DNA of 64,000 nucleotides from contig JAUYSM010000115.1 of assembly GCA_030696315.1 (NCBI GenBank), positions 1-64,000 on the forward strand, written 5' to 3'. The position numbers and the translations under genes are program-made. The stretch comes from Pseudohongiella sp. (GTDB lineage Bacteria > Pseudomonadota > Gammaproteobacteria > Pseudomonadales > Pseudohongiellaceae). The notes beneath the pieces are model-generated. The model had not been told where the DNA came from, ran no database searches, and saw nothing but the letters and a program-made list of their open reading frames with translations. Below, one piece after another: positions 18,420 to 27,136 of this stretch (position 1 is its first letter; each line of letters opens with the position of its first letter).

Positions 18420-20490
18420 TGCCACGATGGCCACGCGCAGCCTGACAGACTGCAACACCATGCTGCTGACCCTGCATAGCTGGGCGCAAGCAGGCTGGAT
18501 ACGTTGGCTGGATGTTGAGCTCGCGAACTTTTTGTTTCAGGAAGCTCAGTCACTGCGATTTGAACCCTCACCTTTGCTGCTGCTGGGCGCCGCTTTGTGC
18601 AGTCATCAGAATGGCCATGGCCATTTGTGTCTGGATCTGGGACATTGCCTGCAAAACCCGGATCAATCCCTACTGTTACCGCCTGAACATGCACTGCATA
18701 CGCCGGACATCACGCCTGACACTCTGCTCACGCGTATCAGTTTGCCAGCCTGGATACAGGCGTTTACTCAAAGTGCTTTATGCGTGCAGGAATCTCCAGA
18801 GTCGGAGCAGCATCAAGAATCCGCTGGCCGCTCAAACGCTCCTCTGGTGTTGTACACAGATCAACACAGCGCGCGTCTGTATCTGCACCGGTACTGGCAA
18901 TACGAATGCAAAATCAAAAAAACACTGTGGCAAACCTTAAAGTACACGCCGCTCGTTGATGAACTGGTTCTGCGAGAAAGCTTGGATCGATTGTTTTCTG
19001 ATGACAGTCACAGCGGCCCTGAGCGCTTGCCAAACTGGCAGAAAATCGCCTGTGCACTCAGTGTTCGCAGCCAGTTTGCCATCATCACCGGCGGCCCCGG
19101 CACAGGCAAAACCACCACAGTGGTCAAATTGTTATCGGTGCTGCAAACACTGCACAGACGCACTCATCACACCACCCTGCTGCGAATAAAACTGGCTGCT
19201 CCCACCGGTAAAGCCGCGGCGCGACTCAGTGCATCAATTGCGGCACAAGTCACTGCACTGGCAGACAGCACTGGCATTCCACGCGAGGTCAGCACGCTGC
19301 ACCGACTGCTTGGGCCAATACGCCACAGCCGCTTTTTTAAACACAATGCATCAAATCCGCTGCCGGCAGATGTGGTGGTGGTGGATGAGGCCTCCATGGT
19401 TGATGTGGAACTCATGGCGCAACTGATGGACGCATTGCCGGCGCATTGCCGGCTGATCTTGTTGGGTGATAAAGATCAACTGGCTTCCGTTGAGGCTGGC
19501 GCCGTGCTTGGCAGTCTGTGCGCAAACGCCAATGAAGGGCGCTATCACACAGGCACTGCGGACTGGGTCACTCGCGTGAGTGCGCAAGTCATTCCAGAAA
19601 CCCACATTGACAATCATGGCCGACCGTTGGATCAGGCAATCACCATGTTGCAGTACAGCCATCGGTTTGGCACGGTACCGGGCATCGGCGCACTGGCCAA
19701 AGCGATTAACCGGGGTGCCAATGCCAGTGAGATCCAGTCCCTGTTTGCAGGCCAGCACACTGAACTTAAATGGATTCACGCGCAGACCAATCATGATCAG
19801 GCATTTGAAAGTTTGTTGTGCGATTTAAAGCAGGGATATGGCTGTTATCTATCTCTGGTCCAACAGCCGCCAGCGCTGGCTGATGTCCCGGCAGCGTGGG
19901 ATGACTGGGCAGATAAAGTGCTCAGTGCCCATGCAACATTCCAATTATTAGCTGCACTGCGCAAAGGTGAATTTGGTGTTGATGCGCTGAATTCGCGCTG
20001 CCGGACAGTATTGACCAGGCACGGCTTGATTCAGGAATCGAAAACAGACACTGCAAACGCACTTGAGATGCTTGAGTGGTATGCAGGCAGACCCGTTATG
20101 ATCACCAGCAATGATTACAATCTACAACTGATGAATGGTGATATTGGCATCACGCTGCCGTATCCGAACCCGGCATCACCCACAGGTTTATCACTTCGGG
20201 TGGCCTTCAGAGATACCGCAGATGCCGGACACATCCGCTGGATTCTGCCTACTCGGCTACAACAGTTAGAAACCGTTTTTGCAATGACAGTCCATAAATC
20301 ACAAGGCTCAGAATTTGCGCACACCGCCATGGTATTGCCCGCGCATGACAGCCCTATCCTGACCAGAGAACTGATTTACACCGGCGTCACACGCGCATCA
20401 AAACAGTTCACCTTGATCTGCAGCAAAACGTCCGTGCTCGAAAAATCTGTGCAAACGCGGGTATTCAGGGCAGGAGGACTGGAGCTTTGA
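18412..20490 (+). CDS. recD: RecD, exonuclease V alpha subunit (5'-3' helicase)
   Basis: A 692-residue RecD, longer than E. coli's 608. The extra length lies in the N-terminal domain and mid-protein loops. Walker A is ITGGPGTGKTTTVVKLL (~residue 225). Motif II is VVVDEASMVDVELMAQLMDAL and motif III is LLGDKDQLASVEAGAVLG. The C-terminal UvrD-like motif is TVHKSQGSEFAHTAMVLP, followed by RELIYTGVTRASKQ. It supplies the faster 5'-3' motor of RecBCD. Its last 26 nt overlap the convergent diguanylate cyclase gene. Confidence 0.96.
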   Translation: MSDATMATRSLTDCNTMLLTLHSWAQAGWIRWLDVELANFLFQEAQSLRFEPSPLLLLGAALCSHQNGHGHLCLDLGHCLQNPDQSLLLPPEHALHTPDITPDTLLTRISLPAWIQAFTQSALCVQESPESEQHQESAGRSNAPLVLYTDQHSARLYLHRYWQYECKIKKTLWQTLKYTPLVDELVLRESLDRLFSDDSHSGPERLPNWQKIACALSVRSQFAIITGGPGTGKTTTVVKLLSVLQTLHRRTHHTTLLRIKLAAPTGKAAARLSASIAAQVTALADSTGIPREVSTLHRLLGPIRHSRFFKHNASNPLPADVVVVDEASMVDVELMAQLMDALPAHCRLILLGDKDQLASVEAGAVLGSLCANANEGRYHTGTADWVTRVSAQVIPETHIDNHGRPLDQAITMLQYSHRFGTVPGIGALAKAINRGANASEIQSLFAGQHTELKWIHAQTNHDQAFESLLCDLKQGYGCYLSLVQQPPALADVPAAWDDWADKVLSAHATFQLLAALRKGEFGVDALNSRCRTVLTRHGLIQESKTDTANALEMLEWYAGRPVMITSNDYNLQLMNGDIGITLPYPNPASPTGLSLRVAFRDTADAGHIRWILPTRLQQLETVFAMTVHKSQGSEFAHTAMVLPAHDSPILTRELIYTGVTRASKQFTLICSKTSVLEKSVQTRVFRAGGLEL

Positions 20491-21634
20491 GGCTCTGCGC
20501 TTGTTTGTTCAGATACATGCGTCGGTCAGCTACTTTTTTCAGATCATGACTGTTGCACCCATCTTCAGGCCAGACAGCGATGCCGGCGCTGGGCGTGACA
20601 GGTATGGTGTGATTTTCAATGCTGGCATGACCGCTGATGCTGTTTATTAGCCGATCAACAGCTCGGCTGGCTATTTCAGGCGAGTTGATGTCATGCACAA
20701 TCAGCAAAAACTCGTCACCACCGAGCCTGCCAACAAAGTCCGCACCACGCACAAACGAGCGCAGGCGCTCGGCAACCTGTACCAGCACTGCGTCACCGAT
20801 CATATGGCCAAGTGTGTCGTTAACGCGTTTGAAATCATTTAGATCCATAATGACCACCCCAAATGGCCGACCATAACGCTCTGCCTCCAATATTGTGCGA
20901 CCAAGCACTTCATCGATACTGCGGCGGTTAGGCAGCGCTGTCAGCGAGTCTTCGCGCGACATCAGGAAAATTGTTTTTTGTGATTTGTAATAACACGCAA
21001 CCGTCAGGCTGAAAGTCCAGCCCATGATATACGCCAGCCCGGCAACAAAAATCAGATTGCCATTTGCCAACTCGGCAAGATTGCTGGCGGAATCCTGAGC
21101 ATAAACACTGAACCAACGAATGATCAGTGCCACTGCAGGCAGCACTGCAAAAAACGAGGAGAGTGCATACACATTACGCTCAGTTGCGCTTTCAGTCTTC
21201 CAGACCATGATAATCGCCATGGCCAGAAATCCAGCAATGCTGAACGAATCAATCAACATCAGCCGCATGCGCAAATCATCCAGATTCAGCGCACTGATCA
21301 ATACAAAAACTGGCACCAGTATAAACATCAGTTTCCAGCGCCGATCAGAGTTGTAACCCCTAAAACGCAAACAGCCTTCCAGCGCAATCATCACAGAACT
21401 GGTTGAAAGTGTATTACTGACCACCGTGACAAACGTAGCAGAATCCGGGGCAACATTCCCCAGCACGCTGCAGAAAAACGCCAGCGCACTTATCAGCACT
21501 GACAAAGTCCACAACCAGATGCCTGGCATTGTGCGGTTAACACGCCAGAGCACTATCATGACCAATGAACTCACCGTAGAGGCAAGCGCGATGCTAAACA
21601 CCAGTGTTAATAAATCCAGACTAAACAATGACAA
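20465..21634 (-). CDS. Membrane diguanylate cyclase (GGDEF)
   Basis: A 389-residue protein. Residues 1-~205 hold about six transmembrane helices of an unassigned sensor region; the rest is a GGDEF domain. The active-site loop is intact (GRLGGDEFLLIV). The product-inhibition I-site RxxD (RGAD) sits five residues upstream, so c-di-GMP synthesis with feedback control is expected. DLNDFKRVNDTLGHMIGD matches the metal/GTP site. There is no EAL domain. The gene starts 19 nt after the dipeptidase stop with an AAGGGA site, so the two are probably co-transcribed. Confidence 0.93.
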   Translation of the reverse strand: MSLFSLDLLTLVFSIALASTVSSLVMIVLWRVNRTMPGIWLWTLSVLISALAFFCSVLGNVAPDSATFVTVVSNTLSTSSVMIALEGCLRFRGYNSDRRWKLMFILVPVFVLISALNLDDLRMRLMLIDSFSIAGFLAMAIIMVWKTESATERNVYALSSFFAVLPAVALIIRWFSVYAQDSASNLAELANGNLIFVAGLAYIMGWTFSLTVACYYKSQKTIFLMSREDSLTALPNRRSIDEVLGRTILEAERYGRPFGVVIMDLNDFKRVNDTLGHMIGDAVLVQVAERLRSFVRGADFVGRLGGDEFLLIVHDINSPEIASRAVDRLINSISGHASIENHTIPVTPSAGIAVWPEDGCNSHDLKKVADRRMYLNKQAQSLKAPVLLP

Positions 21635-21653
21635 TCCCTTTCGCAGTTATAGC

Positions 21654-23039
21654 TCAGACACCTTGCGCTGCCTGAATTTCCTCAGCAATTCTCGCAACGT
21701 CGTCCATCACACGAAACAGATTTTCAGACCACAGCTTGGCGATATCTTCTTCACTGTAACCGCGGCGAACCAACTCCAGCGTCACATTAAACGTCTCAGA
21801 CGCATCCTGCCAACCCTCTATGCCACCGCCGCCATCAAAGTCCGAGCTGATCCCAACATGGTCTATACCGATCAGCTTTACCATGTAATCAATATGGTCG
21901 ACAAAATCGGCTACATCGACAGGTGGCGCAATGGCATTTACTTCAGCGGCAATACGCGGTTCGGCGGCTGCATTGATTTCGGCCAGCTGTGAGGTATACG
22001 TGGCACGTGCCTGCTCATCCAGTTCGCGCACTTCTGCTGGCGACAACATACGATACCCAAGACCGGTGGCGATCTCAGTCTGCAACGCTAACAGCGCTGC
22101 GCGATTGGCGGCATGTTTTTCGGCATTCAGATAAGCGCGAAACGCAACAGCATGCACGATGCCGCCGTTGTCGCGAATGGCCAGCAATTCTTCGTCCCAT
22201 AAATTGCGGCTCACACCTGGATCCAGCGCTCTTGCTGATGAGTGCGAGGCCATGACAGGTGCACGGGATAACTCGATGGTTTGTTTATTGGCTTCCATTG
22301 AGGGATGAGACACATCAATGATAATGCCCCACTTATTCATTTCAGCAACGGCCTGACGTCCCAGTTCACTCAAACCATTGTGCAACCACTCGCCGCTGGC
22401 CTCACCGGTATTAGAATCGGCAAACTGGCTGTGTCCATTGTGCGCAAGTGACATGTAACGACCGCCACGTTCATAAAACTCACGTACCTTGCTGATGTCT
22501 GTACCCATGGGATAGGCGTTTTCGATGCCAATCATCGCCACTTTTTTTCCACTGGCGTCAATGCGGCGAACATCTTCAGAGGTGTAGGCAATTTCAATTG
22601 TGTCGGGTGCAATCTCGCTCACCAGTCGGTCAATGGCGGTGAACTTGTCGATGGCATTGGCGTAAGCAGCTGCATAACCCTCTTCGGTCAACGGCCCTTG
22701 ACCTGTATACACAATAAACCAGGCCACATCCAAACCACCCGCAAGCATTTTAGGCAGCGTGACTTGAGTCGACAGATCCATGGTGTAGTTATTGTCCAAG
22801 GTAAAATTGGCCGTATTGATGTCGGCATGGGTATCCAGCGTAATCACTCGCTCATGGATACCGCGTGCGCGTGCCAGCAACTGCTCGGCACTTTCCACTG
22901 AAGGCGCAGGAATGGCGGCGGGCTGTTCTGCTACCGGTGGAACCGGTGGAGCAGGAGGCGCTGGCGGCTCTGCCGGCGCACACGCCATCAGGATCACAGA
23001 TGCAAAAGCAGGAGCAATTATTAAATGTTTAATCCGCAT
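21654..23039 (-). CDS. M19 (renal dipeptidase-like) lipoprotein
   Basis: A 461-residue zinc dipeptidase of peptidase family M19. The lipobox LMAC (Cys ~20) precedes a short Pro/Ala linker, so it should be membrane-anchored in the periplasm. Metal-site motifs are in order: VITLDTHADINT (HxD), GIENAYPMG (bridging Glu), IIDVSHPS and ASHSSARALDPGVSRN. The C-terminal ISSDFDGGGGIEGW is typical. M19 enzymes cleave dipeptides, including Cys-Gly and D-amino-acid dipeptides. A GGAGG site supports the start. It lies between a gamma-glutamylcyclotransferase-like gene (42 nt upstream) and the GGDEF gene. Confidence 0.93.
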   Translation of the reverse strand: MRIKHLIIAPAFASVILMACAPAEPPAPPAPPVPPVAEQPAAIPAPSVESAEQLLARARGIHERVITLDTHADINTANFTLDNNYTMDLSTQVTLPKMLAGGLDVAWFIVYTGQGPLTEEGYAAAYANAIDKFTAIDRLVSEIAPDTIEIAYTSEDVRRIDASGKKVAMIGIENAYPMGTDISKVREFYERGGRYMSLAHNGHSQFADSNTGEASGEWLHNGLSELGRQAVAEMNKWGIIIDVSHPSMEANKQTIELSRAPVMASHSSARALDPGVSRNLWDEELLAIRDNGGIVHAVAFRAYLNAEKHAANRAALLALQTEIATGLGYRMLSPAEVRELDEQARATYTSQLAEINAAAEPRIAAEVNAIAPPVDVADFVDHIDYMVKLIGIDHVGISSDFDGGGGIEGWQDASETFNVTLELVRRGYSEEDIAKLWSENLFRVMDDVARIAEEIQAAQGV

Positions 23040-23081
23040 GACAGATCGACCTCCGGTCAGGATAAAAATAATTTTGTGTTG

Positions 23082-23447
23082 TTAACGTAATGCTTGCCAG
23101 CTGCCACTGTGCTGCGCTGACGCCTCATCAACCTGAGGGTTGTAAAGATAAATCCAGGCAGGCCCGTACCTGGTCAATACTTGTTGGCGATCGTACATGC
23201 CCTGCTCCGGCGACTCAGCCACGTACTCTTCAAGTTCATCCAACTGCTGCATCTGCCGCTCGTCCACTTCAAACACCTCTACGTTTATGCCGAGAGAGGG
23301 TTTCAGCTTCGCGCCAGGATAAGGACCAAGATCATATAGGGTGATGCAGCTCAGGATGTCCTCGCCAATAAAGTGTGCATGCTGCAATAAACCATGATTA
23401 CTGAATCCACGTTTGAGCGTTCCATAGACTGCAACCCGTATTGACAT
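23082..23447 (-). CDS. Gamma-glutamylcyclotransferase (AIG2-like) protein
   Basis: A 121-residue single-domain protein of the GGCT/AIG2 fold. The glycine-loop VAVYGTLKRGFSNHGLL binds the gamma-glutamyl group. The acidic segment LDELEEYVAE contains the expected catalytic Glu. Family members release 5-oxoproline from gamma-glutamyl amines or peptides. The M19 dipeptidase 42 nt downstream could act on the remaining dipeptide, suggesting breakdown of glutathione or another gamma-glutamyl peptide. That pathway link is inference. Confidence 0.83.
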   Translation of the reverse strand: MSIRVAVYGTLKRGFSNHGLLQHAHFIGEDILSCITLYDLGPYPGAKLKPSLGINVEVFEVDERQMQQLDELEEYVAESPEQGMYDRQQVLTRYGPAWIYLYNPQVDEASAQHSGSWQALR

Positions 23448-23500
23448 CGTGTTAACTGAGACTTCCTGGACATGGTTTAAAGCAATCTGTGGGACGGAAA

Positions 23501-23529
23501 TTGATTTACGCTACGAGTCGTGTGATATT
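23501..23529 (+). promoter_or_regulatory. Candidate sigma70 promoter for paralogue pair
   Basis: TTGATT (23501-23506), a 17-nt spacer and GATATT (23524-23529) lie about 55 nt before the ATG at 23584. Each box matches consensus at 4 of 6 positions. No other candidate in this 136-nt divergent region is better. Confidence 0.35.
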
Positions 23530-23583
23530 TGGCATTCACCTCAAACCCCGACACAATAAAGAACAATATGCGGGAGAACAAGT

Positions 23584-24441
23584 ATGTCGAATTACCGGGT
23601 CACACGTGACCTTGTCCGTTATGGTTTTTGCCTGAGCTTGGCATTTACGGCCTCTACACCCACATTTGCACAACAGCAAATGCCAGAAACTGCTGATGGC
23701 AAGCCAGACTTCAGTGGCCTATGGCAAGCCATGGGGTCAGCACACTGGAATATTGAACCGTCGGCTGCGCGCACCGGCCCGGACTGGAAATGGGGCGCTC
23801 TCGGCGCCATACCAGCTACGCTGGGCGTTGTTCAGGATGGTGAGTTGCCTTATACACCTTCAGGACTGGCTCAAAAACACGTCAATCAGGCGGATTGGCT
23901 GGCACTCGATCCTCTGGTGAAGTGTTACATGCCCGGTATCCCACGCGCTAACATGCTGCCTTTCCCGTTTCAGATTGTGCAAGGCACCGACACCCTGGTC
24001 ATGGCCTATGAGTTCGCCAGTGCCATGCGACTTGTGTACATGGATCAACCTGATTTTGATGGCCCGGTGCCCACCTGGATGGGACATTCACGAGGCCATT
24101 GGGAAGGCGACACTCTGGTGATTCGTGTCACTGACTTTATGCCTTACACCTGGTTTGACCATGCAGGCAATCACCACAGTGATCAGCTCGAGGTCATTGA
24201 GCGATACACACCTTCCGGCCCGAACATGATCCTGTATGAAGCAGAGATTCGCGATCCGCAAACCTATACCAGGCCCTGGAAGATGAGCTTCCCGCTGTAT
24301 CGACGTATGGAAGCCAACGCACAACTTTTGGAATTCAAGTGTGTCGAGTTTTCTGAAGAACTGATTTACGGCTATCTGAACAAAGATGCACCTGCTGACC
24401 GTGTGCCGCCGCGTGGCATGCCCTTTACTATTCAGGAATAA
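23584..24441 (+). CDS. Secreted protein of unknown function (paralogue B)
   Basis: A 285-residue exported protein; the signal peptide ends about residue 29 (TPTFAQ). It is the shortest of the three paralogues. It keeps ADGKPDFSGLWQ at the N-terminus, RGHWEGDTLVIRVTDF, then VIERYTPSGPNMILYEAEIRDPQTYTRPW. It lacks the CHEGNYAL ending of the other two, having ECVEF-type residues (FKCVEFSEE) instead. It has a GGGAG ribosome-binding site. Its stop lies 15 nt before the next paralogue, so the pair is co-transcribed. Function unknown. Confidence 0.8.
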   Translation: MSNYRVTRDLVRYGFCLSLAFTASTPTFAQQQMPETADGKPDFSGLWQAMGSAHWNIEPSAARTGPDWKWGALGAIPATLGVVQDGELPYTPSGLAQKHVNQADWLALDPLVKCYMPGIPRANMLPFPFQIVQGTDTLVMAYEFASAMRLVYMDQPDFDGPVPTWMGHSRGHWEGDTLVIRVTDFMPYTWFDHAGNHHSDQLEVIERYTPSGPNMILYEAEIRDPQTYTRPWKMSFPLYRRMEANAQLLEFKCVEFSEELIYGYLNKDAPADRVPPRGMPFTIQE

Positions 24442-24456
24442 TCGGGGAATGTGAGC

Positions 24457-25515
24457 ATGAAAACCAGATTTCAACACAGCACGACCCAGGACATTGGCAT
24501 TTCATTCAAACTGAGCACACGTGCTTCGGTGCTGGCATTAAGCGTTGGCTTATTGATCAGCGCACAGAGCTTTGCGCAACAGGAAAACTGGCGCCCCCCG
24601 CTCACGCAGGACGGCCACCCTGATCTGCAAGGGGTTTGGGCCAACAACAGCAGCACTCCATTGGAGCGGCCGGAAATTTTTGGCAATCGTGCCGAATTGA
24701 CGGATGAAGAGTTCCGCGATTTGCTGCAGCAAGCTGAAAATGTGCGCGCCAGCGGTGGTGATGCCTTATTCGGGGACGGCTTTCTGAATGCGGTAATTAC
24801 CGGGGAAGTCCGCTCGTATGATCCCTCCACCGGTAATTATGATTCCGGCTGGATGGTGGATCGTAATATGGAGAACCGCACATCGCTGATCATTGATCCA
24901 CCCAATGGCCGCCTGCCACCGATGACCGAAGAAGGCCGGGCGCGTGCGCAACAGCGAGCCAGCGGGCGCCTGAGCCCTACCGACACTTATCTTGGCCGCC
25001 CCTTGCAAGAGCGCTGCATCACCTATGGCATGCCTTACATCATGGCAGGTTATAACAGTTATTATCAGATTGTGCAGAGCAAGACCTCGGTCGCCATCAT
25101 TCAGGAAATGATCCACGACGTGCGTGTGATTCCAATCGGCGAAAAACCCGCCCTGGATGAACGCGTGAAACTCTGGCACGGTGATTCACGTGGCTGGTAT
25201 GAAGGCAACTCGCTGGTCGTCGAAACCAAAAACTTTTCGGGTCAAAGCCTGTTCAGAGGCGCGGGCGAAAACCGCACGTTTATCGAGCGTTATACCCGTG
25301 TCGCAGATGATGTACTCGAGTACCAATTCACCGTGGAAGACCCCAGCACCTGGGAAACACCCTGGACCGCGGTAATCAACTACACGGCCAGTGAAGATCC
25401 GATTTTTGAATACGCCTGCCACGAAGGTAACTACGCCTTGATGGGCATTCTGTCAGGTGCACGCGCCGCAGAACGGGCGGGACTGACACCGGATGCGCCT
25501 ATTGATGCTGAATAA
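24457..25515 (+). CDS. Secreted protein of unknown function (paralogue C)
   Basis: A 352-residue exported protein most like paralogue A. Shared features are LTQDGHPDLQGVWANNSSTPLERP, SRGWYEGNSLVVETKNFS, FIERYTRVADDVLEYQFTVEDPSTWETPW and the terminal EYACHEGNYALMGILSGAR. The signal peptide ends near residue 40 (SAQSFAQ). I use the ATG at 24457 because GGGGA lies about 9 nt upstream; a GTG at 24451 is also possible. Function unknown. The preserved CHEGNY motif may be a metal or active site (inference). Confidence 0.8.
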   Translation: MKTRFQHSTTQDIGISFKLSTRASVLALSVGLLISAQSFAQQENWRPPLTQDGHPDLQGVWANNSSTPLERPEIFGNRAELTDEEFRDLLQQAENVRASGGDALFGDGFLNAVITGEVRSYDPSTGNYDSGWMVDRNMENRTSLIIDPPNGRLPPMTEEGRARAQQRASGRLSPTDTYLGRPLQERCITYGMPYIMAGYNSYYQIVQSKTSVAIIQEMIHDVRVIPIGEKPALDERVKLWHGDSRGWYEGNSLVVETKNFSGQSLFRGAGENRTFIERYTRVADDVLEYQFTVEDPSTWETPWTAVINYTASEDPIFEYACHEGNYALMGILSGARAAERAGLTPDAPIDAE

Positions 25516-25564
25516 GATGCCAGGTAATTGATATCAGCTGACGTTGGCAATTCACCACTTGCAG

Positions 25565-25587
25565 ACTCGCCCGTTTAGCGGGCGAGT
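25565..25587. terminator. Perfect 9-bp hairpin between convergent genes
   Basis: ACTCGCCCG (25565-25573) and CGGGCGAGT (25579-25587) pair perfectly around a 5-nt loop that includes the ispH stop codon. The hairpin is GC-rich, but neither side has a real T-run, so intrinsic termination may be weak. It sits between convergent transcripts ending at 25515 and 25575. Confidence 0.45.
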
Positions 25588-26615
25588 TCTCTTGGCATAC
25601 GGAACACAATGTTTTCTTCCACGCCCGGCACTTCCTGCGGCGCCTCACCACAAAGTTCCTGTAACCTGTCGACCACTTGCTGCACCAGCACTTCCGGTGC
25701 TGAAGCGCCGGCTGTCACGCCAAAACGGCGTTTGCCGACAAACCACTCAGGTCTCAGATCATCCACCCGGTCAATCAGATAGGCTTCACAGCCCATACGT
25801 TCAGCCAGTTCACGCAGGCGATTGGAGTTGGAACTGTTAGGCGAACCAACCACCAGTAACAAATCACTTTCCAGCGCCAACTGCTTCACAGCATCCTGTC
25901 TGTTTTGCGTGGCATAACAGATATCTTTTTTACGCGGCCCTTCAATATCCGGAAAGCGCTCTCGCAAGGCATCAATGACTTTGGCAGTATCGTCCATCGA
26001 CAAAGTTGTCTGGGTCACATAGGCCAGTTTACGGGGATTTTTCACTTGCAGGGTGGCGACATCCTCAACGGACTCCACCAGATAAATATCCCCACCCGTG
26101 CTCTTATCGTACTGGCCCATGGTGCCTTCAACTTCAGGATGGCGGGCATGCCCAATCAGCACACATTCTCGGCCCTCCGCGCTGTATCGCGCCACTTCAA
26201 GGTGAACCTTGGTGACCAGCGGGCAGGTTGCGTCAAATACATTAAAGCCACGTTCACCAGCTTCACGCTGAACTTCCTGCGACACGCCGTGGGCACTGAA
26301 AATGACAATCGGTTTGCGACCCAGATGATCAACTACCGGTACGTCGTGCAATTCATCAACAAAAATCGCGCCACGCTTGCGCAGGGTGTCCACAACAAAT
26401 TTGTTATGCACCACTTCATGGCGGACAAAAATGGGCGCCCCATACACATCCAGTGCTCGGTTTACGATATCGATAGCCCGATCCACACCTGCACAAAACC
26501 CGCGCGGATTGGCGAGCTTTATCTCCGCACCCGGTATCGATTTAAACTCATATTGCTGAACTGCATTGCCTGCCTGAGTTGTACTGTCCGGTGTCATCAT
26601 CTTGGTTGCGCTCAC
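25575..26615 (-). CDS. ispH: IspH, HMBPP reductase
   Basis: A 346-residue iron-sulfur enzyme for the last step of the MEP pathway: (E)-4-hydroxy-3-methylbut-2-enyl diphosphate to IPP and DMAPP. The three cluster cysteines are visible in [26 protein letters not shown] and [12 protein letters not shown]. The substrate motifs [12 protein letters not shown] and [11 protein letters not shown] are intact. The N-terminal ~30 residues before IKLANPRGF are longer than usual. The GTG at 26615 and the ATGs at 26600/26597 are all possible starts, none with a strong ribosome-binding site. Last gene of the ribF-ileS-fkpB-ispH string. Confidence 0.96.
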   Translation of the reverse strand: MSATKMMTPDSTTQAGNAVQQYEFKSIPGAEIKLANPRGFCAGVDRAIDIVNRALDVYGAPIFVRHEVVHNKFVVDTLRKRGAIFVDELHDVPVVDHLGRKPIVIFSAHGVSQEVQREAGERGFNVFDATCPLVTKVHLEVARYSAEGRECVLIGHARHPEVEGTMGQYDKSTGGDIYLVESVEDVATLQVKNPRKLAYVTQTTLSMDDTAKVIDALRERFPDIEGPRKKDICYATQNRQDAVKQLALESDLLLVVGSPNSSNSNRLRELAERMGCEAYLIDRVDDLRPEWFVGKRRFGVTAGASAPEVLVQQVVDRLQELCGEAPQEVPGVEENIVFRMPRELAR

Positions 26616-26637
26616 ACTTAAAAACCAACTAATACAT

Positions 26638-27126
26638 TCAGCCTTGAATTCTGACTGTCTGCACGCCTGAAGGAATCACAGAAATAATATCGGCTTTGAA
26701 CAGAATATCGCGCCCGGCCAAGGGATGATTAAAGTCAATCACCACCGATAATTCACCAATTTGTGTAATCACGCCCGGAATCTCATTGCCACCTGAATCG
26801 GCAAACGACAACACGGTACCTGGCTCAACAGGATCGGTAGTATTGGCCAGCAATCCTGCAAAACGCTGACGCGGAAATGACTGCACATTGTCGGGATTGA
26901 TGGCACCAAACGCTTGTTCTGGCGGCAGGCAAACCGAGACTGCATCACCAGCCACTGCGCCCATCAAGGCCGCCTCAAACCCGGGCAATAAATTACCGTC
27001 ACCCACTTTAAAAGTCGCAGGCGCTTTACCATAGTTACTGTCAATTTCAGATCCGTCTGGCAAGGATAACGAAAAATGCAGTGTCACCTTTGCGCCAGCA
27101 CTGATACAAACCACAGATTCACTCAC
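26638..27126 (-). CDS. fkpB: FkpB/SlpA, FKBP-type peptidyl-prolyl isomerase
   Basis: A 162-residue SlpA-type proline isomerase and chaperone of the cytoplasm. FKBP halves [18 protein letters not shown] and [16 protein letters not shown] flank the insert-in-flap domain ([21 protein letters not shown]). I start at the GTG at 27126, which gives MSESVV, the same beginning as E. coli SlpA. The ribosome-binding site GAGGA overlaps the ileS stop codon (TGAGGA). A longer open frame into ileS exists but adds no conserved sequence. ileS and fkpB are usually separated by lspA; here they are adjacent. Confidence 0.93.
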   Translation of the reverse strand: MSESVVCISAGAKVTLHFSLSLPDGSEIDSNYGKAPATFKVGDGNLLPGFEAALMGAVAGDAVSVCLPPEQAFGAINPDNVQSFPRQRFAGLLANTTDPVEPGTVLSFADSGGNEIPGVITQIGELSVVIDFNHPLAGRDILFKADIISVIPSGVQTVRIQG

Positions 27127-27136
27127 TGCCACTTCC

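Noticed and set aside
20465-20490. Frameshift at the end of recD where it overlaps the GGDEF gene
   Set aside because: Both reading frames are intact to their stops. The 26-nt overlap is convergent and similar to two shorter ones in the window.
25905-26621. A 238-codon plus-strand frame opposite ispH
   Set aside because: The minus strand encodes intact IspH with all three cluster cysteines; the opposite frame has no motif.
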